Source of the DNA: Skermanella aerolata KACC 11604
Lineage (GTDB): Bacteria > Pseudomonadota > Alphaproteobacteria > Azospirillales > Azospirillaceae
Reading direction: 5' to 3'
Length of the DNA: 64,000 nt
Assembly (NCBI RefSeq): GCF_000936425.1
Contig: NZ_AVFK01000015.1
Span: 62,001-126,000 of the forward strand
The position numbers and the translations under genes are program-made. Under the pieces are notes generated by a model. It was not told the origin of the DNA and ran no database searches. It saw only the letters and a program-made list of their open reading frames with translations. Below are positions 54,809 to 62,941 of the stretch, in pieces; the stretch's first letter is position 1; every line of letters begins with the position of its first letter.

Positions 54809-54982
54809 CTATCGCCCGGACGGCTTGCCCTTGCCGCGTCCCGCCTGCTCCCGGGACGGAGCCTCCCCGGCGATCGGCTTCTGCGGCAGGATGCCTGGAC
54901 TTGTCTCCGTCGACGGAGTTTCGGGCGTATCCGTGTCGTTGGCGAAGTTCGGTTCGTCCTTGTCGGTGGAGGAATTGCTCAT
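54809..54982 (-). CDS. Tiny acidic hypothetical protein upstream of phaC
   Basis: A 57-residue protein with start at 54982 behind GAAGGAGACAGGGGA, a strong ribosome site. It is rich in Asp, Glu, Thr, Pro and Ser (KDEPNFANDTDTPETPSTET) and ends in a basic tail (GRGKGKPSGR). No known domain; it looks unstructured. It lies between the PhaC-like hydrolase and phaC on the same strand (87 bases before phaC), so a role at the PHA granule is possible but unproved. Confidence 0.6.
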   Translation of the reverse strand: MSNSSTDKDEPNFANDTDTPETPSTETSPGILPQKPIAGEAPSREQAGRGKGKPSGR

Positions 54983-55135
54983 TCCCCTGTCTCCTTCATG
55001 CGGTGCTCGGCAATCCGATGATGAAACATCTGATAAGGGCGATCCTCACCGGACAGATTTATCATGACCGCGCGTTCGACGGCAGGGGTATGGCATGGGT
55101 GCGGCATTCCGGCATTCTCCCGTCCCCAGCAGCGG

Positions 55136-56284
55136 TCAGCCGGCGCTGGCGATATCCTTCTGCCAGCCGATCACTTCCGGCCATACGGCCTGATGGGCGG
55201 TGCGTCCGATCAAGGGTCCGACGTGCTGGAGCGACACCCCGACGTCGCCGCCATAGGTGACCGTCCGCTTGTTGGCCGCCGGCGAGGCCTCGATCACCGG
55301 CAGCATCGACGCCGGTGGGATGATCTGGCTGTCGTTGCCCAGGATCGCCAGCAGGGGTGACGCAAGGCCTGCTGGGGACGCCGTCCTGCCGTTGATCTCC
55401 AAGGTGCCGCGGGCGAACCTGTCCTCCCGGTAAAGCTGCTCGATCAGTTCCTCGAACAGCCTTCCGGGCAGCGGAAACTCGTCCAGCGTCCAGCGCTCCA
55501 CAGCAAGATGGGCTTGGAACGCCCGTGGATCGGCGAGACTGGCGATCATGTCCATCCGCCGGTCCCAGTTGAACTCGCGCGGGGATGCCTTTGCCGAAAC
55601 CATGTTCAGGAAGGTGCCGGGGATATTGCCGAAAAGCTCGCGCAACGCCGCCGCGTGCGGTGCGCCCGCCACGACCGGCGCAAAGACGCCGCTGTCCGGG
55701 CCGAAATGCAGGGGCGCCTCGACCACGACCAGGCCGCGGATACGGTCCGCGTGCAGGCTGCTGAAGATGGTCGCCAGGGTACCGCCCAGCGAATGCCCGG
55801 CGATGAAGATGCGGTCGCCGTCGCCCGCAGCCGCGATGGCGTCGGCGCACCGCAGGATCAGGCGGTCGGCATAATCGGCGAGCCCGAGCGGCGATCCGGC
55901 CCGGCCCTTGCCGCCGGTCTTGCCGCCGTCGTCGTCGGCTGGTTCGACGGGCTCGATCCACTCCGTCATATAGACGCGGAAGCCCGCCTCCAGGTAGCGG
56001 CGGACGACGCTGACATGGGGCAGCAGGTCCCAGATGTAGCCGCGCTTGATCGGTGCGGGAACGATCAGGAGGGTAGGGCCTCCTGGAACGGATGGCTGCT
56101 CCCCATAGAGTCGGAGCCGCACGTCCGGCTCGTCCAGAACCGTCCTGAACGGCGTTTCCTGCCGCCCAAGACCCATGCTGTCCATGGCATTGCCGCGCCA
56201 CCGCCGTACGGCGTCGAACCTGCGCAATGCGTCGGCCCAGAAGGCCGCACCGTCGGAGGAAGGGCCTTCCCTGTCGTCCGCCAT
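55136..56284 (-). CDS. PhaC-like alpha/beta hydrolase with Ser nucleophile
   Basis: A 382-residue alpha/beta hydrolase. It shares the PHA synthase layout (LLIVPAPIKRGYIWDLLPHV and FRVYMTEWIEPVEP) but the nucleophile is Ser165 in AGHSLGG instead of Cys. Asp318 (ILGNDSQIIPP) and His354 (LQHVGPLIG) complete the triad. Serine in this place points to hydrolysis, for example an intracellular PHA or oligomer depolymerase, rather than polymerisation; this is inference. It lies on the phaC strand, and a short acidic gene separates the two. Confidence 0.8.
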   Translation of the reverse strand: MADDREGPSSDGAAFWADALRRFDAVRRWRGNAMDSMGLGRQETPFRTVLDEPDVRLRLYGEQPSVPGGPTLLIVPAPIKRGYIWDLLPHVSVVRRYLEAGFRVYMTEWIEPVEPADDDGGKTGGKGRAGSPLGLADYADRLILRCADAIAAAGDGDRIFIAGHSLGGTLATIFSSLHADRIRGLVVVEAPLHFGPDSGVFAPVVAGAPHAAALRELFGNIPGTFLNMVSAKASPREFNWDRRMDMIASLADPRAFQAHLAVERWTLDEFPLPGRLFEELIEQLYREDRFARGTLEINGRTASPAGLASPLLAILGNDSQIIPPASMLPVIEASPAANKRTVTYGGDVGVSLQHVGPLIGRTAHQAVWPEVIGWQKDIASAG

Positions 56285-56408
56285 TCCTGTCTCTCCAATT
56301 TTCCCGGAACCGGCGCCGGTACTTTCCGGCCCGGTTCGCTGGACAGGCTTGTATCACAGGTACGGCGCCGATGGGCAATCGTCGGCCCCGGCGGCCTGTC
56401 ATCAGGCT

Positions 56409-57464
56409 TCATCCGATCCGCGGCCGTATGTCCCGCGTCGCGTTCAGGATGTCCATGGTCACCAGGTCGTCGACCCGGGGGACCTTCTTCGGGAACTGGC
56501 CGAGCCGGGCGAACAGTTCTATCTGGTCCGCCCAGACATCCTTGTCCATGATGCCCCAGCCGCCCTTTTTCGTGGCGCCGTTGAAGGCGTAGGACAGCAT
56601 CACGTCGAGCGCGGACCTTTCGTCCTCCGCGTTCAGGTGAGGAAACTCGGCGATCAGGAGGTCCAGCGCCTTCTCACGATTGTTGAAGGCGAACTCCCAA
56701 CCCCTGCTCGTTGCCCGGACGAAGCGGGCCAGGAGATCCGGCCGGTCGACGATGGTCTGGAGCGTGGCGTAATAGGGATGGGCATAGAGCCGGACACCGG
56801 CGTCCCAAAGCCGCAGGTCGACCCGGTCTGCTCCCAGGATCTTGAGTGCCGCGGTATTGGTCAGCCAGCCCGCCATGACGTCGACCTCGCCCGTGACCAG
56901 CGGCGTCATGTCCGATCCGGTCGTCATCAAGGTGACATCCCGCAGATCTATGGCATTCTTGGCGAGGAAGACGCGAACGAGGATCAGGCTCGTCGGCGAC
57001 ACGCCGATCCGCTTGCCCAGGAGGTCGCGTGCCGAGCGCACGGGGGCTCGCTTCCGCGAAAAGAAGCAGAAGGGGTGCTGCTGCGCGCCGACCGCGAAGC
57101 ATTTGAGCGGCACGTTCTGGGAAACCGCCACCATCAGCGAGGGAGTGGACGAGAGTTGCCCCACCTCCGCCCGTCCGGCCGTCACCCGGGAAAGACCGTC
57201 GATATTCGGTCCGCCCTGAACGATGTTCAGCTCGACGCCTTCCTGTTCGTAGAAGCCCATCCGCTTGGCGCAGACCTCGCCAGTCTGGTTGTTGGAGTTG
57301 AGCCAGCCGATCTGGAAGTTGATCCGTGCAGGACTTTCGGCGTGGCCGCCGGCGGAGAGGAAGACGGCGGCCGGCGCCGCCGCCAAGGCAAGCGAACCGG
57401 CCGCACATGCTCCGATGAACTCGCGCCGGGCGGGAAATATGGGCGAAAGACTTTTTGGTCGCAT
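56409..57464 (-). CDS. NMT1/ThiY-like ABC transporter substrate-binding protein
   Basis: A 351-residue exported binding protein with a Tat-like signal (ARREFIGACAAGSLALAAAP). The fold is that of nitrate/sulfonate/taurine/HMP-binding proteins: INFQIGWLNSNNQTGEVCAK, GFYEQEGVELNIVQGGPNID, then VTGEVDVMAGWLTN. The start at 57464 gives the signal peptide. No permease or ATPase genes are adjacent, so it must pair with components elsewhere or be an orphan. The ligand is unknown. Confidence 0.85.
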   Translation of the reverse strand: MRPKSLSPIFPARREFIGACAAGSLALAAAPAAVFLSAGGHAESPARINFQIGWLNSNNQTGEVCAKRMGFYEQEGVELNIVQGGPNIDGLSRVTAGRAEVGQLSSTPSLMVAVSQNVPLKCFAVGAQQHPFCFFSRKRAPVRSARDLLGKRIGVSPTSLILVRVFLAKNAIDLRDVTLMTTGSDMTPLVTGEVDVMAGWLTNTAALKILGADRVDLRLWDAGVRLYAHPYYATLQTIVDRPDLLARFVRATSRGWEFAFNNREKALDLLIAEFPHLNAEDERSALDVMLSYAFNGATKKGGWGIMDKDVWADQIELFARLGQFPKKVPRVDDLVTMDILNATRDIRPRIG

Positions 57465-58199
57465 GCTTCGAGGCCCTTCGGCCGGAAAAGTGGCAGGCAT
57501 TCAAGAAGAACGTGTTTCATCTTGTGTCCGGACCGGCGGAGCCGGGCGCTTCGCCATCTCCGGCAATCGCACTGAAGTATAATATTAAAACCTATGATAG
57601 AAAATAAACTACTATAATCACCTATTAAGCCACTAAGTCCAAAGAAACTCTCTGGTTGATAGATTTACATGCCCGTCCGTTATCATTCAACAGGTTTGAA
57701 GGGCAATACCTATGTTTCATGCCGAAAAAAGATCCTCCTCGACAGATGAGAGCATCTTAGGAGGTGCAATGAAAGCTTCAAAAAGTCAACAATAGGCCCG
57801 CTTATCTCTGATTCGGCGTTGTGGAAACTTGAAATATACATTAAATATTTTCACCATTTGTGAATAAGTTATCAATATAAGAACTAGTAAATTCCCAGAG
57901 TCAGATTTCAGATTTGAAACAATCTCACAACATACTTTGATTTTCTCCACTCGAACAGGGTCTTCGATGATTTTCATGTTCTGGGTCATATGCCCGATAC
58001 GGGAATCAAAAAAAACCTGAATTTCAGAACAGAAATAAAAACTTAATTGAATGGATGCAGTTTTCAAGCTAGCGTCCTTCTATTGCATTGGTAGGCAAAT
58101 GCATACAGGCGCATATGTCGACTATTATTGGGTTGAGGCGCCAGTCGATCAGTTCCGCCGGTATATCATAAACAGATTCTGATAATCGATGAGGCAGCC
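57465..58199. other. AT-rich 735-base gap without a convincing gene
   Basis: GC content is well below that of the rest of the window. It contains one open frame (57786-58067, minus strand, 93 codons) with no recognisable motif or ribosome site, which I do not call. A strong Shine-Dalgarno followed by an eight-codon frame occurs at 57769. The last 100 bases before 58200 should contain the promoter of the cytochrome gene. Confidence 0.6.
57769..57795 (+). other. Eight-codon leader-like ORF with a strong ribosome site
   Basis: TTAGGAGGTGCA is followed by ATG and codons for MKASKSQQ, then TAG. The SD is complementary to CCTCCT at 57734-57739 (6 bp, 19-base loop), so it could be masked by a hairpin. 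It might be a leader peptide or the remnant of a truncated gene; the next gene starts 400 bases later. Confidence 0.35.
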
Positions 58200-59603
58200 A
58201 TGCGACGCTTTACGGCCCTAGGGGCGACATTTGTCTTCGGGTCATTATGTGCTTTTGTCACGGCCGGTTTCCCGGGCTCATCGAGCGCAGCCGATCAGGC
58301 GATCGTGCTAAGCCCGGTCCTACCCGCCACCGTCGCCGTACCGCAGCCGAATCCCGATCTAGGCCAACTCCAGACCGACTTCGACGTTTTCTCCTGGCAG
58401 ACCTTCGTCGCTCTCAACTGGCCGGCCGATCAGAACGGCAACGCCAACACCGCCGTCACGATCGGACAGCAGGGCACCACGCCTCCCGGCGTATGGGAAA
58501 CCTGGAAGGAATCGACCGAAGTCTTCAAGGACGACGGGACGCCTCCGACGCCCTGGGGCGACCCCGACCGGGATATCCCGGAGGCCTGCAAGAAGCTGGC
58601 GGCTTCCGATGGAAACAAGCTCCTGCCGCACGTCGCCAAGAAACCGGACGTGCTGTTCTCTTCGACCCAGCCGTTCCTGTCCGGTCCTCTGATCGACCAG
58701 AACGGCCAGTTCGGCCGGTTCGAGATCTCGCTCAACAAGTCGATGTTCGACTACATCGTCGGCAACGAACTCTACAATACGCAGGGACAGCAGAGATTCG
58801 CCGACCAGGGCAAGAAGGTCGCGTTCGCGTGCACGGCCAACGGGACCTCGGATACCGGCGCCGTCATGGTCAAGGCCGCCTGGAAGATCCTGGGGCAGAG
58901 CGACGACGCCGCGGGTTTCTATACGCGCAAAGCCCTGGTCTGGACGCCGGCCCTGACCGACCCGGCCGATCCGGCCAAGCCGGTCACCCCCGCCACCTGC
59001 ATGATTTCCGATGTCGGCATGATCGGCCTGCACATCGCGACCAAGGTCAAGAACACGTCGCAATGGGTCTGGTCCACGTTCGAGCACAAGGGCAACGTGC
59101 CCGACCTCGACGGCCTCCCGGCCAAGCAGCCCTACAGCTTCTACAATCAGGACTGCAAGGGCTGCACGCCGGTCAACCAGCCGCCGCCGCGCCCCTGGGA
59201 CCCCAACAAGCCGGGCCAGCCGACCCAGATCGCCCGGGTGACCCCGATCGACCCGTCGACGACGGCGCTGAACAAGTCGTGGCAGGCGGCGCTTGCGGCG
59301 GTCAACCCGACCTCGCCCTGGCAGAACTACGAACTCGTCAGCACGCAGTGGCCGACGCTCGTTTCCAAGGACTGCAACACCCCGGCGGCCGGCGCCAGTC
59401 CGCTCGGCAATCCGGCCCCGCAGTTCCTCGCCAACACCACGCTGGAAAGTTACATCCAGGGCAAAACGCCGAACGTGTCGTCGAGCTGCATCGGCTGCCA
59501 CAAGAACGCCGCCGCGATGACCGGCAACTTCTCCGACTTCACCTACATGCTGTCGATGGCGAAACCGCTCGCAACGCCGGCTCCCGCACCCGCCAAGCCC
59601 TGA
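58200..59603 (+). CDS. Exported cytochrome c family protein (dehydrogenase electron acceptor)
   Basis: A 467-residue periplasmic protein with a Sec signal (hydrophobic stretch about residues 5-22, cleavage near SSSAAD). Residues 50-420 are an unfamiliar domain rich in Trp, Pro and Asp (DFDVFSWQTFVALNWPAD). Near the C-terminus lies a single c-type haem motif, CIGCH (430-434); CKGC at 319-322 lacks the His. Cytochrome subunits of gluconate and fructose dehydrogenases have three haems, so this is a different type. It lies 24 bases before the small subunit and is probably the electron acceptor of the GMC enzyme. Confidence 0.85.
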   Translation: MRRFTALGATFVFGSLCAFVTAGFPGSSSAADQAIVLSPVLPATVAVPQPNPDLGQLQTDFDVFSWQTFVALNWPADQNGNANTAVTIGQQGTTPPGVWETWKESTEVFKDDGTPPTPWGDPDRDIPEACKKLAASDGNKLLPHVAKKPDVLFSSTQPFLSGPLIDQNGQFGRFEISLNKSMFDYIVGNELYNTQGQQRFADQGKKVAFACTANGTSDTGAVMVKAAWKILGQSDDAAGFYTRKALVWTPALTDPADPAKPVTPATCMISDVGMIGLHIATKVKNTSQWVWSTFEHKGNVPDLDGLPAKQPYSFYNQDCKGCTPVNQPPPRPWDPNKPGQPTQIARVTPIDPSTTALNKSWQAALAAVNPTSPWQNYELVSTQWPTLVSKDCNTPAAGASPLGNPAPQFLANTTLESYIQGKTPNVSSSCIGCHKNAAAMTGNFSDFTYMLSMAKPLATPAPAPAKP

Positions 59604-59627
59604 TTTCCCGCCGCGGAGTCCACTCCC

Positions 59628-60095
59628 ATGGATGACAAACAGTCTAAGACGGCCTTCATCGGTCTGTCGCAGGCTCTGACCGGCATAGCCGGCAGCCTGC
59701 TGGTGCCTCAGTTCGACAGCATGAATATTCTTCAGACGATCTATGACGGGTTCGTCAACAATGCCGGCCCTTATGCCGCCCAGGTGATCCTGGAGCGCTT
59801 CGTATCGCTCCGGGATCAGGGATTGGGCGACGACGAGATCGCCGGCCGCATCCTCGCCGACGCCGACAACGGCCCCGTCGCCGCGTCGCTCACCAAGCTG
59901 TGGCTGCTCGGGAACTGGTATCCTCTCGGCAGCCAGTCGAACCCCGTCGTGATCTCCAGCAACGCGTATATCCAGGGCTGGGCCTGGAAGATCGCACAGG
60001 CCCATCCGATGGGTTACTCGGAGCTGGAGCCCGGCTCCTGGGCCGAACCGCCCCCGCCGCTCGGCGATTACATCACGCCGACGCCCCAGTCCTGA
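59628..60095 (+). CDS. Small (gamma-like) subunit of a membrane-linked dehydrogenase
   Basis: A 155-residue protein between the cytochrome and the flavoprotein genes. It matches the small-subunit class of FAD-dependent sugar/alcohol dehydrogenases (gluconate dehydrogenase subunit 3 / sorbitol dehydrogenase type): a helical FIGLSQALTGIAGSLLVPQF start, then FVSLRDQGLGDDEIAGRILA and the aromatic WLLGNWYP, IQGWAWKIAQAHPMGYSE. In relatives this subunit helps export and fold the large subunit. It has no cleavable signal in the usual form. The next gene begins 14 bases later. Confidence 0.85.
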   Translation: MDDKQSKTAFIGLSQALTGIAGSLLVPQFDSMNILQTIYDGFVNNAGPYAAQVILERFVSLRDQGLGDDEIAGRILADADNGPVAASLTKLWLLGNWYPLGSQSNPVVISSNAYIQGWAWKIAQAHPMGYSELEPGSWAEPPPPLGDYITPTPQS

Positions 60096-60109
60096 CAGGA
60101 GCAGCATCC

Positions 60110-61951
60110 ATGCAGCCCACCAGCAGCACCGCCGCTCCCGGTACGGACGGCATAGTCTACGACGTCGTCATCGTCGGCGCCGGCGTGTCCGGCGGGATCG
60201 TCGCCAGCGAACTCGCCGCCAAAAACCTCAACGTCCTGATCATTGAGGCCGGCCAGCCGATCCCCGCCAGCCGGCAGGACTACATGGAGCGGTTCTTCAC
60301 CTCTCCCGCCAAGCTGCCGGAAGCGCCGTATCCGCCCAATCCGATCAACGCGGACCCGTCGGAATTCAACGTCGGCCGCGCCACTACCAACGACCTCGCC
60401 AATGTCCGGGACCAAAGCAAGAGCTATCTGGTCCAGAACCTGGGCGACAACCAGACGCCGTTCACCAGCACCTACGAGCGGGTCGGCGGCGGCACGTTGT
60501 GGCACTGGCTGGGGACCTCGCTCCGGCTGCTGCCCGGCGACTTCGAACTGAAGTCGAAGTTCGGCCACGGCCGCGACTGGCCGATCCCCTACGACAGCAT
60601 GGCTCCGCTCTACGCCCGGGCGGAGACGGAGATGGGCGTCGCCTGTACCGTCGAGACCCAGCAATACATGGATGGCCTGTATCCGCCCGGCTATCAGTAT
60701 CCGATGCCGAGTATCAAGCAGTCCTACCTCGACAAGACGCTCCAGCGATCGCTTGCGGGCGTGCAGATCTATGGCGAGCCGATGAATCTGGCGCCGACCC
60801 CGGCGGCCCGCAACTCGAGACCGTATCAGGGCCGCAGGGTCTGCGCCGGCAATACCAACTGCATCCCGATCTGCCCGATCGAGGCGAAGTACGACGCCAC
60901 GGTCACGATCAACAAGGCGCTGACCACCGGCAAGGTCACCATCCTCTACCGGACCGTCGCCTCGCGCGTCAACGTCGACTCGCTGGACGGCAAGATCAGC
61001 GGAATCGACTACATCACCTGGACAGACCCGCGAGGCGGCGCCTCGGGCCATGGGACGGCCGTCGGCAAGTTCTATGTCCTCGCAGCCCACGCGATCGAAA
61101 CGCCCAGGCTGCTCCTGATGTCGGCCGACGACCGGATGCCCAACGGCGTCGCCAATAGCAGCGGACAGGTCGGACGCAACCTGATGGACCATCCGCTCTA
61201 CCTGAGCTGGGCGCTGATGCCGGAGGACAAGCCGATCTACCCGATGCGCGGCCCGATCTCGACCTCCGGGATCGAGACGCTGCGCGACACCGCGCATCGG
61301 CGGAAATGGGCGGCGTTCCGGATGGAGATCGGCAACGAAGGCTGGAACTTCCCGATTAACGATCCGTACCAGACGCCGCAGGACTACATCGACGGCACCA
61401 ACGTCTCGCAGCTTAACCCCAAGCTCGAGAAGCTCCACGGCACCGCCTTGGTCGAACGGCTCAACAAGCTCTTCATCCGCCAGTTCCGGATCGCCAACCT
61501 GGTGGAGGAGGAAGCCAACCCGAGCAGCCGCGTGTCGCTGTCCTGGGGCTATCAGGACCGCCTCGGCCTTCCCCGGCCGCTGATCGACTACCGGCTCAGC
61601 GAATACACCCGGAAAGGATTCAAGAAGGCGCGCAAGGTCAATTCGGCGATCTACAAGGCGGTCGGCGCCACGGAGTACACCGTCACGAACACCGAAGACC
61701 CGACCTACTTCGAGGTGGACGGCGAGGGCTTCAACTACTTCGGCGCCGGACACATCATGGGAACGACGGTGATGGGTTCGTCGAGGGCCGACTCCGTCGT
61801 CGATTCGGACCAGCGGTGCTGGGACCACGACAACCTCTACATCGTCGGCAGCAGCACCTTCCCGGCGACGGGAACGGCCAACCCGACGCTGACCATCGCC
61901 GCCCTGTCGTTCAAGACAGCCGACATCCTAGGCAAGCGCCTGTCTAAATGA
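60110..61951 (+). CDS. GMC-type FAD dehydrogenase, large subunit
   Basis: A 613-residue GMC oxidoreductase. The FAD-binding motif is VVIVGAGVSGGIVASELA, and the active pair is His548 (GAGHIMGT) and Asn591 (TANPTLTIAALSF). A Cys cluster, Cys245, Cys251 and Cys255 in VCAGNTNCIPICPIEA, matches the [3Fe-4S] site of bacterial fructose and glucose dehydrogenases. Start at 60110 (ACAGGAGCAGCATCC upstream) gives the GMC N-terminus. With the small subunit and cytochrome it forms a periplasmic complex that feeds electrons to the respiratory chain. The substrate, a sugar or alcohol, is not set. Confidence 0.92.
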   Translation: MQPTSSTAAPGTDGIVYDVVIVGAGVSGGIVASELAAKNLNVLIIEAGQPIPASRQDYMERFFTSPAKLPEAPYPPNPINADPSEFNVGRATTNDLANVRDQSKSYLVQNLGDNQTPFTSTYERVGGGTLWHWLGTSLRLLPGDFELKSKFGHGRDWPIPYDSMAPLYARAETEMGVACTVETQQYMDGLYPPGYQYPMPSIKQSYLDKTLQRSLAGVQIYGEPMNLAPTPAARNSRPYQGRRVCAGNTNCIPICPIEAKYDATVTINKALTTGKVTILYRTVASRVNVDSLDGKISGIDYITWTDPRGGASGHGTAVGKFYVLAAHAIETPRLLLMSADDRMPNGVANSSGQVGRNLMDHPLYLSWALMPEDKPIYPMRGPISTSGIETLRDTAHRRKWAAFRMEIGNEGWNFPINDPYQTPQDYIDGTNVSQLNPKLEKLHGTALVERLNKLFIRQFRIANLVEEEANPSSRVSLSWGYQDRLGLPRPLIDYRLSEYTRKGFKKARKVNSAIYKAVGATEYTVTNTEDPTYFEVDGEGFNYFGAGHIMGTTVMGSSRADSVVDSDQRCWDHDNLYIVGSSTFPATGTANPTLTIAALSFKTADILGKRLSK

Positions 61952-61985
61952 TCCGGGCTGGGCACAAAGAACCGGCATAGAAAAA

Positions 61986-62012
61986 AGCCGCTCGGGAAAG
62001 TCCCGAGCGGCT
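61986..62012 (+). terminator. Terminator after the dehydrogenase operon
   Basis: A perfect 12-bp stem (AGCCGCTCGGGA at 61986-61997, complement at 62001-62012) with a 3-base loop and a TTTTT run shortly after. It ends the cytochrome/small/GMC operon 34 bases after the GMC stop. Confidence 0.85.
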
Positions 62013-62231
62013 CGAGTTTTTACAGGGAGGAAACGCTGTCCAGAGGACATCGTGGAATGGACTATAATATGAAGATGGTTAACGAAGTGTGAGCCGCCTC
62101 ACAGGCCCTGAAAAAATTCGGTGAGGTTGCGGAATTCCTTTGGGACCTGCGCGTTCACACCACAAAGGAGTATCGATGCCAATCGAATACTCCCTATTTG
62201 CGCTCGTATTTTGGCCTCTCACCGGCGAATG

Positions 62232-62762
62232 TCAGAACTCCTCCAGGCGCTTCGGACTGCTCTTCAGCAGGTTGTCCAGCATGCCGACGATCTGCTCGAT
62301 CTCGATCCGGGTCGCTTCCAGCGCATCGGCCGTCTTGTCGTCGATGCCGGCTTCGAAGATCATCATGTCGAAGTAACCGTTGACGACACCGAAGGCGGTC
62401 ATCTCGTCGGAAAGGATATCCCAGGCACCCAGCGAGTGGGTGAGCGTCAGCGGCGGGTTGGAGAAGAACCCGTGGCTGAGATGCGTGAATGCCGACAGCG
62501 CCTTCAACTTGGCCCGGATGACCCATTGATTGAAGCCCTTCGGCAAGCTCTCCTCGACTTTGGGAAACCGTTCTTCGATGCTGAAGATCAGGCTCTGGAT
62601 GCCAAGGTAGTTTTCGCGGACCTTCTTGTAGTGCAGGAAAGTTTCGATGACCTTGGATGAGGACTGGCGCTGTAGGGCGGTGATATCGTCGGCAAGCGTT
62701 CGCGACATTCCGATGACGATCTGAACGTCTCGACGGGTCGATGTGGAGAAGGATGTCGTCAC
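62232..62762 (-). CDS. Hypothetical helical protein
   Basis: A 176-residue protein with a largely helical pattern (TALQRQSSSKVIETFLHYKK, then VRENYLGIQSLIFSIEERFP), a Phe-Asn-Trp central part and a basic end (LLKSSPKRLEEF). No known domain or motif is recognised and no membrane span is seen. It is convergent with the GMC operon and divergent from the deaminase gene. The length and normal base use support a real gene. Confidence 0.65.
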   Translation of the reverse strand: MTTSFSTSTRRDVQIVIGMSRTLADDITALQRQSSSKVIETFLHYKKVRENYLGIQSLIFSIEERFPKVEESLPKGFNQWVIRAKLKALSAFTHLSHGFFSNPPLTLTHSLGAWDILSDEMTAFGVVNGYFDMMIFEAGIDDKTADALEATRIEIEQIVGMLDNLLKSSPKRLEEF

Positions 62763-62941
62763 GTTATGCCGCCGCCTCAGTTGCTGGTTAAGAAATTACC
62801 ATACCCGGCACCTGTTCGGAACAGCGTGGTACCGCCTTCGGAAGACCCCCGGATAATCCGACATCGCGGGTTTCCGGGCAATTAAGACGAAAGATCGGTT
62901 TTGCGAAAGCCGGCCGTATCGAGAAGCGAGGGGAGCCAAAG

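Noticed and set aside
57786-58067. 93-codon minus-strand open frame in the AT-rich gap
   Set aside because: No recognisable motif, no good ribosome site, low-complexity hydrophobic stretches; stop codons are merely rare by chance here.
58359-61828. Two very long antisense open frames (582 and 586 codons) opposite the dehydrogenase genes
   Set aside because: They mirror GC-rich codon positions of clear genes (signal peptide, CXXCH, GMC motifs) on the plus strand and have Arg/Gly/Val-rich, motif-free translations.
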